A DNA stretch of 63,356 nt from a virus. Position numbers and translations under genes: made by a program. The stretch is from positions 1-63,356 of IMG/VR virus record IMGVR_UViG_3300025889_000004; one strand, 5' to 3'. Below are positions 1 to 8,580 of the stretch, piece by piece (the stretch's first letter is position 1; every line of letters begins with the position of its first letter). Below the pieces are notes generated by a model. It made no database searches. It saw only the letters and a program-made list of their open reading frames with translations, and had not been told where the DNA came from.

Positions 1-25
1 CCAGCGCAACGGTGCGGTCAATGGA
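1..25. repeat. Terminal direct repeat, left copy (assembly overlap)
   Basis: These 25 bases are identical to 63332-63356. Merging the copies keeps one reading frame open across the junction, so this looks like the overlap left when a circular or circularly permuted genome is assembled. It is too short to be a typical biological terminal repeat, although that cannot be excluded. Confidence 0.9.
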
Positions 26-1324
26 ACGTTTTCCATAGGAATCGCTGGCTCTAACAACACGCTGTACATACAGGACGAGGTCAACGCGACGGCGCGGTTG
101 ATTATTGATGGGTCCGGCAACCTTGGGTTGGGGGTGACGCCCTATGGTTGGTCGGCTTCGATCAAGGCTTTCGATTTCGGTTTGGGATCACTGTATTCGG
201 TGACGGATACCGTTTTCGCACACAACGCATACGTCAACACGTCTGGAAACTGGACATACAAAACCAACGCTGGAGCCAGCTTCCTTCAAGTGTTTGCTGG
301 GGCCTACAAGTTCCACAGCGTGTCTGCTGGTACTGGAACAATCACTTGGGGCGACCCGAAGATGGTCCTCGACGCCTCGGGGAATCTGTCAAATGTTGGA
401 TATCACAAGGCAGGATTATTCACTGTTTCGGCTGGTGGACTTTCAGCATTCGACGCGGCAAGTGGTGGGCTGTACAACTACTATTCAAGTGGCGGTGTCA
501 TAGCTGCGTATTCTGACAACTCTGGCACTCTTGCATCATTAACACTGGACGCTTCGTCTTTCGTATTTCGCACAGCAGGAACAGCGAAACTGACGTTAAA
601 TAACTCTGGAGTCCTGCTCCTAAAAACCAACGGCACCGCCTCCGCACCTACCATTGCCAACGCGGACAACCCAGACACCGGCCTCTACTGGCCGACCAAC
701 TCCGACACCCTCGCGCTGGCGGTGGGCGGGAGTGATGCCATCTACATTGATAGCAGTCGGAATGTTCTTATCGGAACAACCACTGCTAGTTCAAAGTTTG
801 TGGTCTCAACGACTGGAGACACTTTGGCCACAATCGTTGGTGGAGCTGCAAACGCCAAGGGAATCTCGTTCTATGATGCCTCTACAAATGGCTGCCAAAT
901 CTACTCCGTAAGCAGCGACATCCGATTTTTCACCACTGTATCTGGAAGCTCCACCGAACGCCTCCGCATCAAGTCCACCGGCCAGCTCAACCTCGTTGGC
1001 CTCAACTCCGCTCCCACAGGTGCGGTGGGTGACTTGTATTTCAACAGCACCAGCAACACCCTCCAGTACCACAACAACAGCGCGTTCCAGCAGTTGAGCA
1101 GGAAGTACACTGTGGCACTGAACGATGGAAGCGTGACTGTGGCGGGCAATGCCTATACGCTCACTCACAACATGGGCAGTCGAGACATCACTGTCAGCGT
1201 TCGACGAACCACAGATAACGTGGTGGTCTTGACCGATGTGTCCATGCCTGGAGACAACACTGCAACCATCACATTCGCTGCGGCCATCACTGCTGCAGAC
1301 TACACCGTCACCGTCATCGGCTAA
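1..1324 (+). CDS. Tail fibre protein, C-terminal part (continues from 61668-63356)
   Basis: This is the 3' part of a gene that begins at 61668. The frame entering at base 2 matches the frame leaving at the right end once the 25-bp overlap is merged, giving 995 residues. The segment repeats a beta-type unit centred on GxLGIGT-like motifs (SGNLGLGVT, SRNVLIGTT), each followed by polar Gly/Ser/Thr-rich sequence. It ends in a compact domain with many valines and threonines. Such repeats are typical of trimeric phage fibres that contact the host surface. No chaperone, peptidase or sugar-cleaving motif is recognised. Its stop (TAA) overlaps the next start as TAATG. Confidence 0.85.
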   Translation, partial: QRNGAVNGTFSIGIAGSNNTLYIQDEVNATARLIIDGSGNLGLGVTPYGWSASIKAFDFGLGSLYSVTDTVFAHNAYVNTSGNWTYKTNAGASFLQVFAGAYKFHSVSAGTGTITWGDPKMVLDASGNLSNVGYHKAGLFTVSAGGLSAFDAASGGLYNYYSSGGVIAAYSDNSGTLASLTLDASSFVFRTAGTAKLTLNNSGVLLLKTNGTASAPTIANADNPDTGLYWPTNSDTLALAVGGSDAIYIDSSRNVLIGTTTASSKFVVSTTGDTLATIVGGAANAKGISFYDASTNGCQIYSVSSDIRFFTTVSGSSTERLRIKSTGQLNLVGLNSAPTGAVGDLYFNSTSNTLQYHNNSAFQQLSRKYTVALNDGSVTVAGNAYTLTHNMGSRDITVSVRRTTDNVVVLTDVSMPGDNTATITFAAAITAADYTVTVIG

Positions 1325-1959
1325 TGGACTTCCTCACTAATCCAAACCTCAAGAACGTCGCTGAACTCTCCACGACCTCGTCCAAGGTCTTGGTGGTTGA
1401 TGGCGCAAGCAATACCATCAAGTGGCGTTCGCCCAGTGGGATCGTCACTGATGGCGGTGGGGGAGGGTCTGGAGGAAGGTCCTGTGATCTAACGCTGTTC
1501 GGAGCCTCAAAGTACGCCATATCTGATAATTTCGAGATTTACATAGCAGATGCATACGATGACGGAACAGATCCTTACGGATGGCCGTACAATGGAAATG
1601 ATACTTTAGAAGATAGCATAAAGAGAGCTTACAAAACTATCATACCATTCAATCCAACGGAATACCGAATCACGGCGCTGGTTTACACTACAATCTCGTA
1701 TTCTGGAACAACACCAAGCTCTGGAACTTTCGGGATTGAGTTCGAGTATTCCGCTAATAGCGGGTCATCGTGGGTATCTTTTGCAACTCTAGGATTCAGG
1801 GTTGATAGCATGGGCGATCTTGTGACTGTAAACGGATCACTCTCGATAAGCGGTTCCCCTTCGTCGATCCAGATCAGGTGCAGATGCCACAACAATCTCA
1901 ACAACAACGAAGACGGAACCGTTCAGGTTCGAGCACTCAACGCATCATTCTGGAACTAA
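1324..1959 (+). CDS. Probable tail fibre or fibre-tip protein
   Basis: A 211-residue protein coupled to the fibre gene by a TAATG overlap. Residues 1-40 (NVAELSTTSSKVLVVDGAS) resemble fibre attachment sequence. A glycine run at about 43-50 follows, and the rest looks like a beta-sandwich ending in a short cysteine-containing segment. No family is recognised. Position and composition suggest a second receptor-binding or tip subunit attached to the long fibre. A fibre assembly factor is possible. Confidence 0.6.
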   Translation: MDFLTNPNLKNVAELSTTSSKVLVVDGASNTIKWRSPSGIVTDGGGGGSGGRSCDLTLFGASKYAISDNFEIYIADAYDDGTDPYGWPYNGNDTLEDSIKRAYKTIIPFNPTEYRITALVYTTISYSGTTPSSGTFGIEFEYSANSGSSWVSFATLGFRVDSMGDLVTVNGSLSISGSPSSIQIRCRCHNNLNNNEDGTVQVRALNASFWN

Positions 1960-1998
1960 CCTTGCCCCCGCTCACTCTCTAGCTACCATCGCGCACCT

Positions 1999-2166
1999 AT
2001 GACCATCGAACTGAACAAGGAACAAGCTCAAGTCCTCATCAACCTCATCGACGTGGCCGTCAAAGCAGGCGGCATCCAAGCTGCCCGAGCTGGCGTCTTC
2101 TTCACCGATCTTGTCTCTGCGGCTGCTGCCAAGGAGGAAAGTCTCAACAAAGAACCTAAGGAATAG
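1999..2166 (+). CDS. Small conserved phage protein (55 aa)
   Basis: ATG to TAG, 55 residues, starting MTIELNKEQAQVLINLID and rich in alanine later. Short proteins with this ELxKEQAQVLxNLIDxAVKAGG pattern occur in many phages next to tail or lysis genes; their role is unknown. It is probably one long amphipathic helix. It lies 39 bp after the fibre-tip gene and 2 bp before the next gene, so it is in the same transcript. Confidence 0.7.
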   Translation: MTIELNKEQAQVLINLIDVAVKAGGIQAARAGVFFTDLVSAAAAKEESLNKEPKE

Positions 2167-2168
2167 TC

Positions 2169-2498
2169 ATGAATTGGATCATCGAACAGATGTGGGTGAA
2201 GCCCGCTGAAGGGCCGCTCACCAACGTCGTCGTCACGGCTGCTTGGCGCTGTAATGGCGAGCAGGTCAGTGGTGGCAAGACCTACACCGGCACCTGCTAC
2301 GGAACCGCCTCCTTCGAGGCTCCGGATCCGAGCGCCTTCGTGCCGTACCCGAATCTTACCGAGGCAGAGGTTGTCAACTGGGTGTGGGCTGCTGGCATCG
2401 ACAAAACCGCCACTGAGGCGTCTGTCCAACAGCAGATCAACAACCAGATCAATCCTCCGGTTATCGTTCCGCCTCTGCCTTGGGCCGCAGCGGCCTAA
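2169..2498 (+). CDS. DUF7936-like phage protein
   Basis: A 109-residue protein. It opens with a WIIEQMWVKP segment followed by a TNVVVTAAWRCNG beta strand, then a YGTASFEAPDPS stretch, an LTEAEVVNWVWAAG helix and a C-terminal INPPVIVPPLPW tail. This architecture matches a family seen beside structural genes of aquatic phages (DUF7936, recalled by pattern). Function is unknown. The family assignment is from memory. Confidence 0.6.
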   Translation: MNWIIEQMWVKPAEGPLTNVVVTAAWRCNGEQVSGGKTYTGTCYGTASFEAPDPSAFVPYPNLTEAEVVNWVWAAGIDKTATEASVQQQINNQINPPVIVPPLPWAAAA

Positions 2499-2504
2499 CC
2501 TAAC

Positions 2505-2813
2505 ATGGATTCAAGTGCCGATGCCGTGCATCAAACGATGCGCGAAAGGGGAACCGTCTACGGAGAACCCCATCACTCGCACAAGAACATTGGTCTGGAG
2601 TGGACTGGAATCCTCCAGCAGTTCTACGGCATCGAGCTCCCTTCTCCAATCCCAGCCCACGTCGTGGAGCTGATGATGGCGAGCTTCAAGATCCACAGGG
2701 CGGTGAGGGTCTTCCACAAGGACAACTATATCGACTGTCGCGCCTACCTTGAGTTCGCAGAGCACGGCCACGAGCACCCGAACGAGCCTTTCGTTCGACA
2801 CAAGAGCCAGTAG
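2505..2813 (+). CDS. DUF6378-like protein
   Basis: A 102-residue protein with a TVYGEPHHSHKNIGLEW segment and a VVELMMASFKIHRAV helix followed by DCRAYLEFAEHG. The arrangement (YGDP-like start, then a helix bearing MMxxxKxxR) is that of DUF6378, a phage family of unknown role with an all-alpha fold. It closes the tail-side block; the next gene has its own operator region. Confidence 0.65.
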   Translation: MDSSADAVHQTMRERGTVYGEPHHSHKNIGLEWTGILQQFYGIELPSPIPAHVVELMMASFKIHRAVRVFHKDNYIDCRAYLEFAEHGHEHPNEPFVRHKSQ

Positions 2814-2833
2814 GAAATAGATCCAAGATCTCG

Positions 2834-2862
2834 TTGACTCTGGGTGTAAAACACCTAGTGTC
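2834..2862 (+). promoter_or_regulatory. Promoter-like -35 with palindromic operator 1
   Basis: TTGACT at 2834-2839 is followed by the exact 13-bp palindrome GGTGTAAAACACC at 2843-2855. It lies 35 bp before the ATPase start at 2891 and heads the replication block. A repressor bound here would cover the region between -35 and -10. Confidence 0.6.
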
Positions 2863-2890
2863 TCGCCTGCCCGAATCGGGTAACACAACC

Positions 2891-3766
2891 ATGTCATCAC
2901 CTACGTTCACAAAGGCCACTCGGAAGAAAGTCTTCCTGAAGCTGGCGGTCACAGGCCCTAGCGGCTCTGGCAAAACATACTCCGCACTCCGCCTCGCTCG
3001 AGGCTTGGTCGGCCCCACCGGCAAGGTCGCACTCATCGACACCGAGAACGGATCCGCATCCCTGTATGCGGACAAGTTCGAGTTCGACACGCTCGATCTC
3101 GCTCCTCCGTTCGATCACCAGAAGTTCGTCGAGGGCATCACCGCTGCCGTTCAGGCTGGCTATCAGTGCATCATCATCGACAGCGCCTCCCACTTCTGGG
3201 AGGGCATCCTCGAGTACAAGAGCCAGCTCGACTCGCGTCCTGGCTCCAACAGCTACACCAACTGGCGCGCTGCCGGAGACAAGTTCTCCGACATCATCAA
3301 GGCGGTCCTGCAGTCTCCGGTCCACCTGATCTGCTGCATGCGCTCCAAGATGGACTACGTGCAGGACGTCGACGAGAAGGGCAAGAAGTCGGTCAAGAAG
3401 GTCGGCCTCGCTCCAATCATGCGGGACGGCATCGAGTACGAGTTCACCACTGTCTTCGATGTGGCTCTGGACCATCGTGTCTCTGTGTCGAAGGACCGCT
3501 CCGGTCTCTTCGTCGACAAGATCTTCCAAGTGACCGAAGACACTGGGAAGCTGCTCGAGCAGTGGCGCAACAGCGGTGCTGAGCCCAAGTGGAAGCAGGA
3601 CCTCGAAGCGGCTGTCGAGAAGGCGAGCTGCGAGGCGGCGGCCAATGCGTTCCTCAAGCGCATCAACTGGATCGGAGAGGCTCAGACCTATCGCGATGTC
3701 GGCGAGGACAAGGCGACCAAGATCCTCAGCAACTTCGAGGGCTTCCTGACCAAGATCAACGCATGA
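2891..3766 (+). CDS. Sak4-like RecA-fold ATPase (single-strand annealing/recombination)
   Basis: From the ATG at 2891 the product is 291 residues. The Walker A motif GPSGSGKT lies near residue 20 and a Walker B-like CIIIDSASHFWEG near residue 95, with the long alpha/beta ATPase core of AAA_24/Sak4-type phage proteins. These assist single-strand annealing together with an exonuclease and SSB, both present here (3763 and 27806). An upstream TTG at 2834 is rejected because it is the -35 box and would put the operator inside the gene. The stop overlaps the next start as ATGA. Confidence 0.8.
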   Translation: MSSPTFTKATRKKVFLKLAVTGPSGSGKTYSALRLARGLVGPTGKVALIDTENGSASLYADKFEFDTLDLAPPFDHQKFVEGITAAVQAGYQCIIIDSASHFWEGILEYKSQLDSRPGSNSYTNWRAAGDKFSDIIKAVLQSPVHLICCMRSKMDYVQDVDEKGKKSVKKVGLAPIMRDGIEYEFTTVFDVALDHRVSVSKDRSGLFVDKIFQVTEDTGKLLEQWRNSGAEPKWKQDLEAAVEKASCEAAANAFLKRINWIGEAQTYRDVGEDKATKILSNFEGFLTKINA

Positions 3767-4662
3767 TCGCCTCAGGAATCCATCTCGGTCTGGACGAGAC
3801 CGAATACCGGAATGATCCGGCCATCAGCGTGTCGGACCTCAAGCCGATGCTGATCTCGCCTCGCCACTTCTGGGAAAAGAAGTTCGGCAAGCGCAGGAGG
3901 ACTCCTCCGACTCCAGCTCAGATGCTTGGCACCTTGGTCCATATGGCTCTGCTCGAGCCGGCCAAGTTCACCAAGCGCGTTCAGACGCTGCCTGAGGACG
4001 CGCCCAAGAGGCCCACCAAAGCTCCGCAGGAGGCCGCCAAGCCATCGCAGTCGACGCTGGAGGCCATCCAGTACTGGAAGCTCTGGGAGGAGCGGAATCC
4101 GCAGGCGCAGATCGTCGATCAGGAGATGATGGATCAGGTCTGCGGCATGAGGGACTCGGTGATGTCCAACAAGGGAGCGGCCGAGTACTTCTCCAACTGC
4201 GAGACCGAGGTCTCTGTGTTCAACACAGTGCGCCTTCGCAACACAGTCGTGAGGGTGAAGGGGCGCATTGATTGCGTGCCCAACGTCGCCAAGATCGTCG
4301 ACCTCAAGACGGTCGGGTCCGGCGGTGCTCGACGTGATGAGTTCTCCAAGTCGATGTGGGATTGGCGCTACGATCTGCAGGCCGCCTACTACCTCGATCT
4401 CCACAACCACCTCTTCGATGAGTGGGACCTCGACAAGAAGAAGAACGACTTCGTCTTTGTTGCCGTTGAAAAGGAGGCACCATACGCCGTATGCCTCCAT
4501 CGAGTCTCAGCGCGAGTCCTCGAACGGGGACGCCGAGACTACTTAGCTCTCCTCGATCGGGTGGCCGAATGCCAGACGCTCAACGAATGGCCAGGGTACT
4601 CCGATGAAGAGGCAGAGATAGACCTGCCACAATGGGCCGAAAAGAAAAACACAAGTCCCTGA
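3763..4662 (+). CDS. PD-(D/E)XK exonuclease, Cas4/exonuclease VIII-like
   Basis: 299 residues starting MIASGIHLGLDETEYRND. The early AISVSDLKPMLISPRHFWE and TPAQMLGTLVHMALLEP segments, followed by VRVKGRIDCVPNVAKIVDLK, match the DUF3799/exonuclease VIII nuclease core: the GRID aspartate and the VDLK lysine are the metal-site residues. It would resect double-strand ends for recombination. It is translationally coupled to the ATPase by ATGA, forming an exonuclease/annealing pair. Confidence 0.85.
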   Translation: MIASGIHLGLDETEYRNDPAISVSDLKPMLISPRHFWEKKFGKRRRTPPTPAQMLGTLVHMALLEPAKFTKRVQTLPEDAPKRPTKAPQEAAKPSQSTLEAIQYWKLWEERNPQAQIVDQEMMDQVCGMRDSVMSNKGAAEYFSNCETEVSVFNTVRLRNTVVRVKGRIDCVPNVAKIVDLKTVGSGGARRDEFSKSMWDWRYDLQAAYYLDLHNHLFDEWDLDKKKNDFVFVAVEKEAPYAVCLHRVSARVLERGRRDYLALLDRVAECQTLNEWPGYSDEEAEIDLPQWAEKKNTSP

Positions 4663-4883
4663 CCAAGACCTGCATCAGGTGTGATCGAACCCTGCCGCTG
4701 GATGAGTTCTGGTCTAAGCGGCCCACGTGCGCTGACTGCGCTAGGGAATTGTGGTACGCACCTAAGGTAAAAGTAGACATCACCAAGAGCCCCAACTGGC
4801 CCATGATGGAACGCATGATCCGGTTGGGGCTCATCTCCTACCCCGAAGAAGCATTTCCAGATGACGAGGATAGCAGCGATTGA
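4632..4883 (+). CDS. Small zinc-ribbon protein
   Basis: 83 residues, overlapping the exonuclease gene by 31 bp. Two CxxC pairs (CIRCDRTLPLDEFWSKRPTC and ADCA) form a probable treble-clef or ribbon zinc site at residues 14-38. A basic, nucleic-acid-binding role is plausible; the C-terminus is acidic. It overlaps the resolvase start by 23 bp, typical of packed phage operons. Confidence 0.65.
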   Translation: MGRKEKHKSLTKTCIRCDRTLPLDEFWSKRPTCADCARELWYAPKVKVDITKSPNWPMMERMIRLGLISYPEEAFPDDEDSSD

Positions 4884-5316
4884 CCCAGGCAAGAGCGGCG
4901 GCATTGCATGGAACGATCAAGACAATGTCGTTCAGACCGCCAACATGCCGGACACGCCAACGGACATGCTCAGCCTCCTGCTGTCCCTGCGGGCTGGCGG
5001 AGTGACCACGCTGGCCATCGAGCAGCTCCCACGGTTCGTTGGAAAGAACATCCCGTCCTCCACCACCAGCGTTCTCTTTGAGAACTACGGAATCTGCATC
5101 GGTATCGCTATCGCTCTCGGATTCCGTCTGGAACGTGTCGATCCACACACGTGGCAACGAGGGCTTGGGATCGGAACGGCGCGTAACTGCGGCAGCAAGC
5201 CAGAGTGGAAGCGGAAGCTGAAGGGAAAGGCTCAAGAGCTGTTTCCCCATCTGGAGGTTACACTCGCAACTGCGGATGCCCTGCTCATCTATGACTGGGC
5301 ACTGAAGAATAAGTAG
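4861..5316 (+). CDS. RuvC-like Holliday junction resolvase
   Basis: 151 residues. An N-terminal IDPGKSGGIAW strand-turn carries the first catalytic aspartate, AIEQLPRF near residue 58 the glutamate, and TADALLIYDWA at the end the last acidic residue, all in RuvC/RNase H-fold order. It would resolve recombination intermediates before packaging. It closes the replication/recombination block ahead of a structured non-coding stretch. Confidence 0.85.
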   Translation: MTRIAAIDPGKSGGIAWNDQDNVVQTANMPDTPTDMLSLLLSLRAGGVTTLAIEQLPRFVGKNIPSSTTSVLFENYGICIGIAIALGFRLERVDPHTWQRGLGIGTARNCGSKPEWKRKLKGKAQELFPHLEVTLATADALLIYDWALKNK

Positions 5317-5370
5317 TATCATTTGGCGATTCGTGCTTGCGCATGATTCGCTTCCAATCACATTGAGCGC

Positions 5371-5525
5371 GTCCTCACTAAGGAGGACAAAGGGAGTAGC
5401 GTCCCTCGAGCACCAGATGAACACAACAGAATCCCCAATCCAGCCAGTAGAGGATGGTTTTCCGACCACAGCCACAGTGGTCGCGTGCACCTACGCTACC
5501 TTCTGCTGGTTGGATTGGGGTTTTT
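5371..5525 (+). ncRNA. Structured RNA element ending in a U-run (possible sRNA or complex terminator)
   Basis: Four kinds of stem follow one another: GTCCTC/GAGGAC (5371-5376 with 5383-5388), AGGGA/TCCCT (5391-5395 with 5402-5406), and an outer 18-bp stem (5433-5450 with 5503-5520, two G-U pairs) enclosing CGACCAC/GTGGTCG (5463-5469 with 5477-5483) and GCGT/ACGC. Five Ts follow at 5521. The gap 5317-5535 has no convincing gene. It may terminate resolvase transcripts or be a discrete small RNA; the fold was done by eye. Confidence 0.6.
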
Positions 5526-5535
5526 GTTGTGACCC

Positions 5536-5748
5536 ATGAAGCTAGAAATCCAGAACCAGTATCAGACTGAAATTTACGCGTCAGACGTCGGATACTGTTG
5601 CATAAGTCAGCATCATCCAAGCGGAGAGGCGGCGCTTGTTATAATAGCACCACAGTGCGTCGACCAGCTTTGCAGCCTGTTGCAAACAGCAAAGTCTGAA
5701 GCATCCAGGAACCGGATTGAATTCTGGAAATCGGAGGGCGAAGAATGA
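5536..5748 (+). CDS. Hypothetical protein (70 aa)
   Basis: 70 residues starting MKLEIQNQYQTEIYASD. Includes a hydrophobic AALVIIAPQCVDQLCSLL segment and a charged C-terminus. No family is recognised. The stop overlaps the next start (ATGA), so it leads the DUF1376-helicase operon and begins 10 bp after the U-run of the upstream element, whose structure could influence its translation. Confidence 0.55.
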   Translation: MKLEIQNQYQTEIYASDVGYCCISQHHPSGEAALVIIAPQCVDQLCSLLQTAKSEASRNRIEFWKSEGEE

Positions 5749-6491
5749 GCGCTGATACCAAAAGAGGCGCACCAGCGTTTCAATTCTACGCTGACGATTT
5801 CCTGTCTGGGACAATAACAATGACCAACGAGGAGCGAGGGGCGTACATCGCTCTGCTCTGCATCCAGTGGTCCAAGGGATACGTCAGCCAAATGGACTTC
5901 GATCGCATTGCATTGGCAATGCCACCGCATTCCCAAGCTATCTGCCAAGAGAAGTTCCAAAAGGATGCCGATGGCTGCATGAGGAACGCTAGACTTGAGA
6001 AGGAAAGGCAGAAGCAGGCGGCTTACCGGAAAAAACAGTCTGAAAACGCCAATTCTCGATGGCGTGGCAATGCCAACGCAATGCCACCGCATGTGCCAGA
6101 AACATGCTCTCCGTCTCCGTCTCCATCTCCTACTATAAATACATACGTCGCTCTCGCTCCTGAGGCAGAGGCTTTGAAGGAAAGAATCTCCGTATGGTTC
6201 AAACGGCGTCCAACCACTCCTTGGAGCTCAAAAGAGATCAAGGCTCTGAGGGACGTGATCAAGCTGGGAACTCCACCTGAAGACATCGACCTCCTTGAAA
6301 GGCGTTACATGTCCGGAGACCAGTACCTTCGCAGGGAGATCATCACCCTGCTGAACAACTGGAACGGCGAGATCGATAGGGCTAGGGGCTTGTCCAGATC
6401 TCCTCAGCACCAGCTCGAGCTTCCCAAGCCAAAGCGGCCCCCAGGCAAGGAGTGGATGGACGACCCGAATGACTGGAGGCATGCGCTATGA
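5745..6491 (+). CDS. DUF1376 replication protein (winged-helix, helicase-loader-like)
   Basis: 248 residues. The N-terminal PAFQFYADDFLSGT and TNEERGAYIALLCIQW are the signature of DUF1376, a winged-helix domain common in phage replication genes. A basic linker and a Ser/Pro-rich hinge (about 120-130) precede a C-terminal helical part. Its place directly before DnaB, overlapping as ATGA, supports a role as origin-binding or helicase-loading protein, comparable to lambda O or DnaD-type proteins. Confidence 0.8.
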   Translation: MSADTKRGAPAFQFYADDFLSGTITMTNEERGAYIALLCIQWSKGYVSQMDFDRIALAMPPHSQAICQEKFQKDADGCMRNARLEKERQKQAAYRKKQSENANSRWRGNANAMPPHVPETCSPSPSPSPTINTYVALAPEAEALKERISVWFKRRPTTPWSSKEIKALRDVIKLGTPPEDIDLLERRYMSGDQYLRREIITLLNNWNGEIDRARGLSRSPQHQLELPKPKRPPGKEWMDDPNDWRHAL

Positions 6492-7804
6492 GCGAAGAGA
6501 ACAGCCCGCTCTACGCAGAGTCAGATGAGCTTGGCGTCCTAGGTGCCTGCCTGATCGGAGGCATGGACTCCACGGCCGAAGCCATGCCCCTCTACAGGGC
6601 CGGAGCGATCTTCAGTGCCGAGTTACAGGAGATCTTTCAGGTAATAGCCGCTCTGGAGTCAGAAGGGGTGCCTCCAGACATGCTCGCCGTGGCGCGGAAA
6701 TGGCCCGCCATTCATTCCAAGAAGCCGATCCCTAGCCTGACCATCAACCGAGCAATAGAGGCCTGTCCTAGCGCCGCCAACCTCGAGTTTCATGCCGTCG
6801 GGGTCAGGGAGGCCTTCCGCAGGAGGCGGATCCGAGAGATCGGCATCAAGCTTTCGGCCGATTCCACCAATCCGGTGAAGCCGGTGGAGGAGGCGATCTC
6901 GGAGATGGAGGCTGGGCTGATCAGCTGTGACCAGTCCCAGAGCAACATCAAGTCCTCCAAGGCAGTCATGTTGGAGCTCATCGACGACCTGCAGGAGCGC
7001 TCAAAGCGCAACGGGGATATCTCAGGGATATCCACAGGTTATCGGAAGCTGGACCGGATGACCGACGGGCTGCAGCCAGGGGAGATGTTCCTCGTGGCGG
7101 CTAGGCCATCCATCGGCAAGACCGCGCTGGCCACCTCCATGGTCTGCTCGATGTGCATTGGGGCCAAGGTCCCGACGCTCTTCGTCACCTGCGAGATGTC
7201 CGAGCCAGCCATAGCGCGGCGCATCATGGCTTCGGTAGCTTCGGTCTCCATGGGATCGCTCAAGCGGGGCAACCTTACCCCGCCCGAGTACCAGAGGGTC
7301 TTTGCGGCGAACACCAAGATCGCCAATGCCCCGCTCCACTACTGCAATGCCGTGTCAGGAATGACCTCGGCGCAGGTGGGGGCTGAGATCCGCAGGGCGG
7401 TCCGGAAGCATGGCATCAAGGTTGTCTTCGTAGACTACCTGCAGAAGGTGCTGCCGACCAAGCGACACGAGAAGCGCACCTACGAGGTGGCAGAGGTCTC
7501 CTCCAAGCTCAAGGCGATCGCGGACTCCTGCAGGGTGTCGGTGGTGGCTCTGGCCCAGCTCAACCGCGAATCAGAGAAGGAGAAGGGGAGGGTGCCTCGC
7601 CTATCGGATCTGGCGGACTCTGGACAGATCGAGCGCGATGCCGATACGGTCTGTCTTCTGACACGAAACAGAGAAGAATCTCGTGGCGAGGCCCAGCTCC
7701 TCGTCGCCAAGCAAAGAGACGGCGAATGCGGATCGGTTGGGCTCTGGTATGAGGGGCCATTCTGCCGCTTCGACGACAATCCAGAACTCAAGGAAGTGCC
7801 ATGA
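6488..7804 (+). CDS. dnaB: Replicative DNA helicase, DnaB family
   Basis: 438 residues, close to the usual DnaB length. An N-terminal helical domain (ESDELGVLGACLIGG) is followed by a RecA-type core: Walker A MFLVAARPSIGKTALA near residue 200, Walker B KVVFVDYLQKV near 315, and a SDLADSGQIERDADTV segment with the arginine finger region. It would unwind phage DNA at forks together with the upstream DUF1376 protein. No phage DNA polymerase is recognised in the window, so host polymerase is probably recruited. Confidence 0.92.
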   Translation: MSEENSPLYAESDELGVLGACLIGGMDSTAEAMPLYRAGAIFSAELQEIFQVIAALESEGVPPDMLAVARKWPAIHSKKPIPSLTINRAIEACPSAANLEFHAVGVREAFRRRRIREIGIKLSADSTNPVKPVEEAISEMEAGLISCDQSQSNIKSSKAVMLELIDDLQERSKRNGDISGISTGYRKLDRMTDGLQPGEMFLVAARPSIGKTALATSMVCSMCIGAKVPTLFVTCEMSEPAIARRIMASVASVSMGSLKRGNLTPPEYQRVFAANTKIANAPLHYCNAVSGMTSAQVGAEIRRAVRKHGIKVVFVDYLQKVLPTKRHEKRTYEVAEVSSKLKAIADSCRVSVVALAQLNRESEKEKGRVPRLSDLADSGQIERDADTVCLLTRNREESRGEAQLLVAKQRDGECGSVGLWYEGPFCRFDDNPELKEVP

Positions 7805-8550
7805 AGAGACTGCTTAGTTACCAGACACGAGTGTTTAACTGGCAACGCGATGTTGCTGGCCAACCAGTGACCACAATCCGAACCCAGCGGGACCCAGCCT
7901 TCTACGACAAGCAGCTGGGCTACGTGTACAGTGAGTGGTTCGACGAGTACCTTCCGCACTCCATAGACTACTCGAAGGCGCTCGCCGAGAACGCGCAGGC
8001 CCTCCTGCTGCGAACTGTGGTCAGTGCTGATTCGCTCATCGAGTCGTCCAAGCGCATCGAGGGCATGAGGATCGACCTTGCTGACGACGTGGGCGATGTG
8101 GCCTTCACGCTGTTGGGTCTTCTGAATGCGGCGGCCCTTGCCGTGAGCAACACGCACGCAGGATTGCCCACATTCACGAGCCTCGCATCGGAAGAGCTCG
8201 CGGTCTCAACGGATCTCTCTGAGCTCTCCAAGGGGGCTTCATTCGACACCGCTGGACGCGTGGAAAGCTCACTCCTCAGCCTGATGAGGATCTCCGACCT
8301 GATCGGGTTCTCGTTCTACGAAGCGCTGGAGGCGGTGTGCGACTCCAACGACACCAAGCTCTGGACCGAGGAGGAGGTCTCCCACAACATGGACAAGGCA
8401 TCCGAGAGCGGCTGGGTGATCACGCGTCTTCATGGACGCACCGGACGCTGCTTCAGGGTCAATGCCGTGAACATGAAGCTCATCAAGAGCCCGTCCTTCA
8501 CGCCTCCGGATCTGAAGCGTGCAGTTTTCGGATACACGATGTTGACGTAA
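7801..8550 (+). CDS. MazG-like/PRA-PH-type nucleotide pyrophosphohydrolase
   Basis: 249 residues. The pattern fits all-alpha NTP pyrophosphatases: an early QLGYVYSEWFDEYL helix, a central DLADDVGDVAFTLLGLL helix with the metal-binding acidic residues, then FYEALEAVCDSNDTKLW and a terminal IKSPSFTPPDLKRA like the KGPNFxPPDL end of phage MazG relatives. A serine-rich insert lies at about 115-160. Such enzymes remove abnormal nucleotides or (p)ppGpp-related signals. It ends the helicase operon. Confidence 0.65.
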   Translation: MKRLLSYQTRVFNWQRDVAGQPVTTIRTQRDPAFYDKQLGYVYSEWFDEYLPHSIDYSKALAENAQALLLRTVVSADSLIESSKRIEGMRIDLADDVGDVAFTLLGLLNAAALAVSNTHAGLPTFTSLASEELAVSTDLSELSKGASFDTAGRVESSLLSLMRISDLIGFSFYEALEAVCDSNDTKLWTEEEVSHNMDKASESGWVITRLHGRTGRCFRVNAVNMKLIKSPSFTPPDLKRAVFGYTMLT

Positions 8551-8570
8551 TCCAACAGGTGTTTTACACC
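8542..8570 (+). promoter_or_regulatory. Palindromic operator 2 with -35-like box
   Basis: TTGACG at 8542-8547 precedes the exact palindrome GGTGTTTTACACC at 8558-8570, 10 bp before the ATG at 8581. The half-sites are the same as at 2843, on a different T/A centre. Confidence 0.6.
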
Positions 8571-8580
8571 TCAATCACAC

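Noticed and set aside
2897-3529. Minus-strand 210-codon frame
   Set aside because: Antisense to the Sak4-like ATPase, which carries Walker motifs.
5333-5620. Open frames on both strands across the 5.4-kb palindrome with similar peptides ending WLDWGFCC
   Set aside because: The similarity is produced by the inverted repeat read in opposite directions; neither frame has a ribosome site or natural composition.
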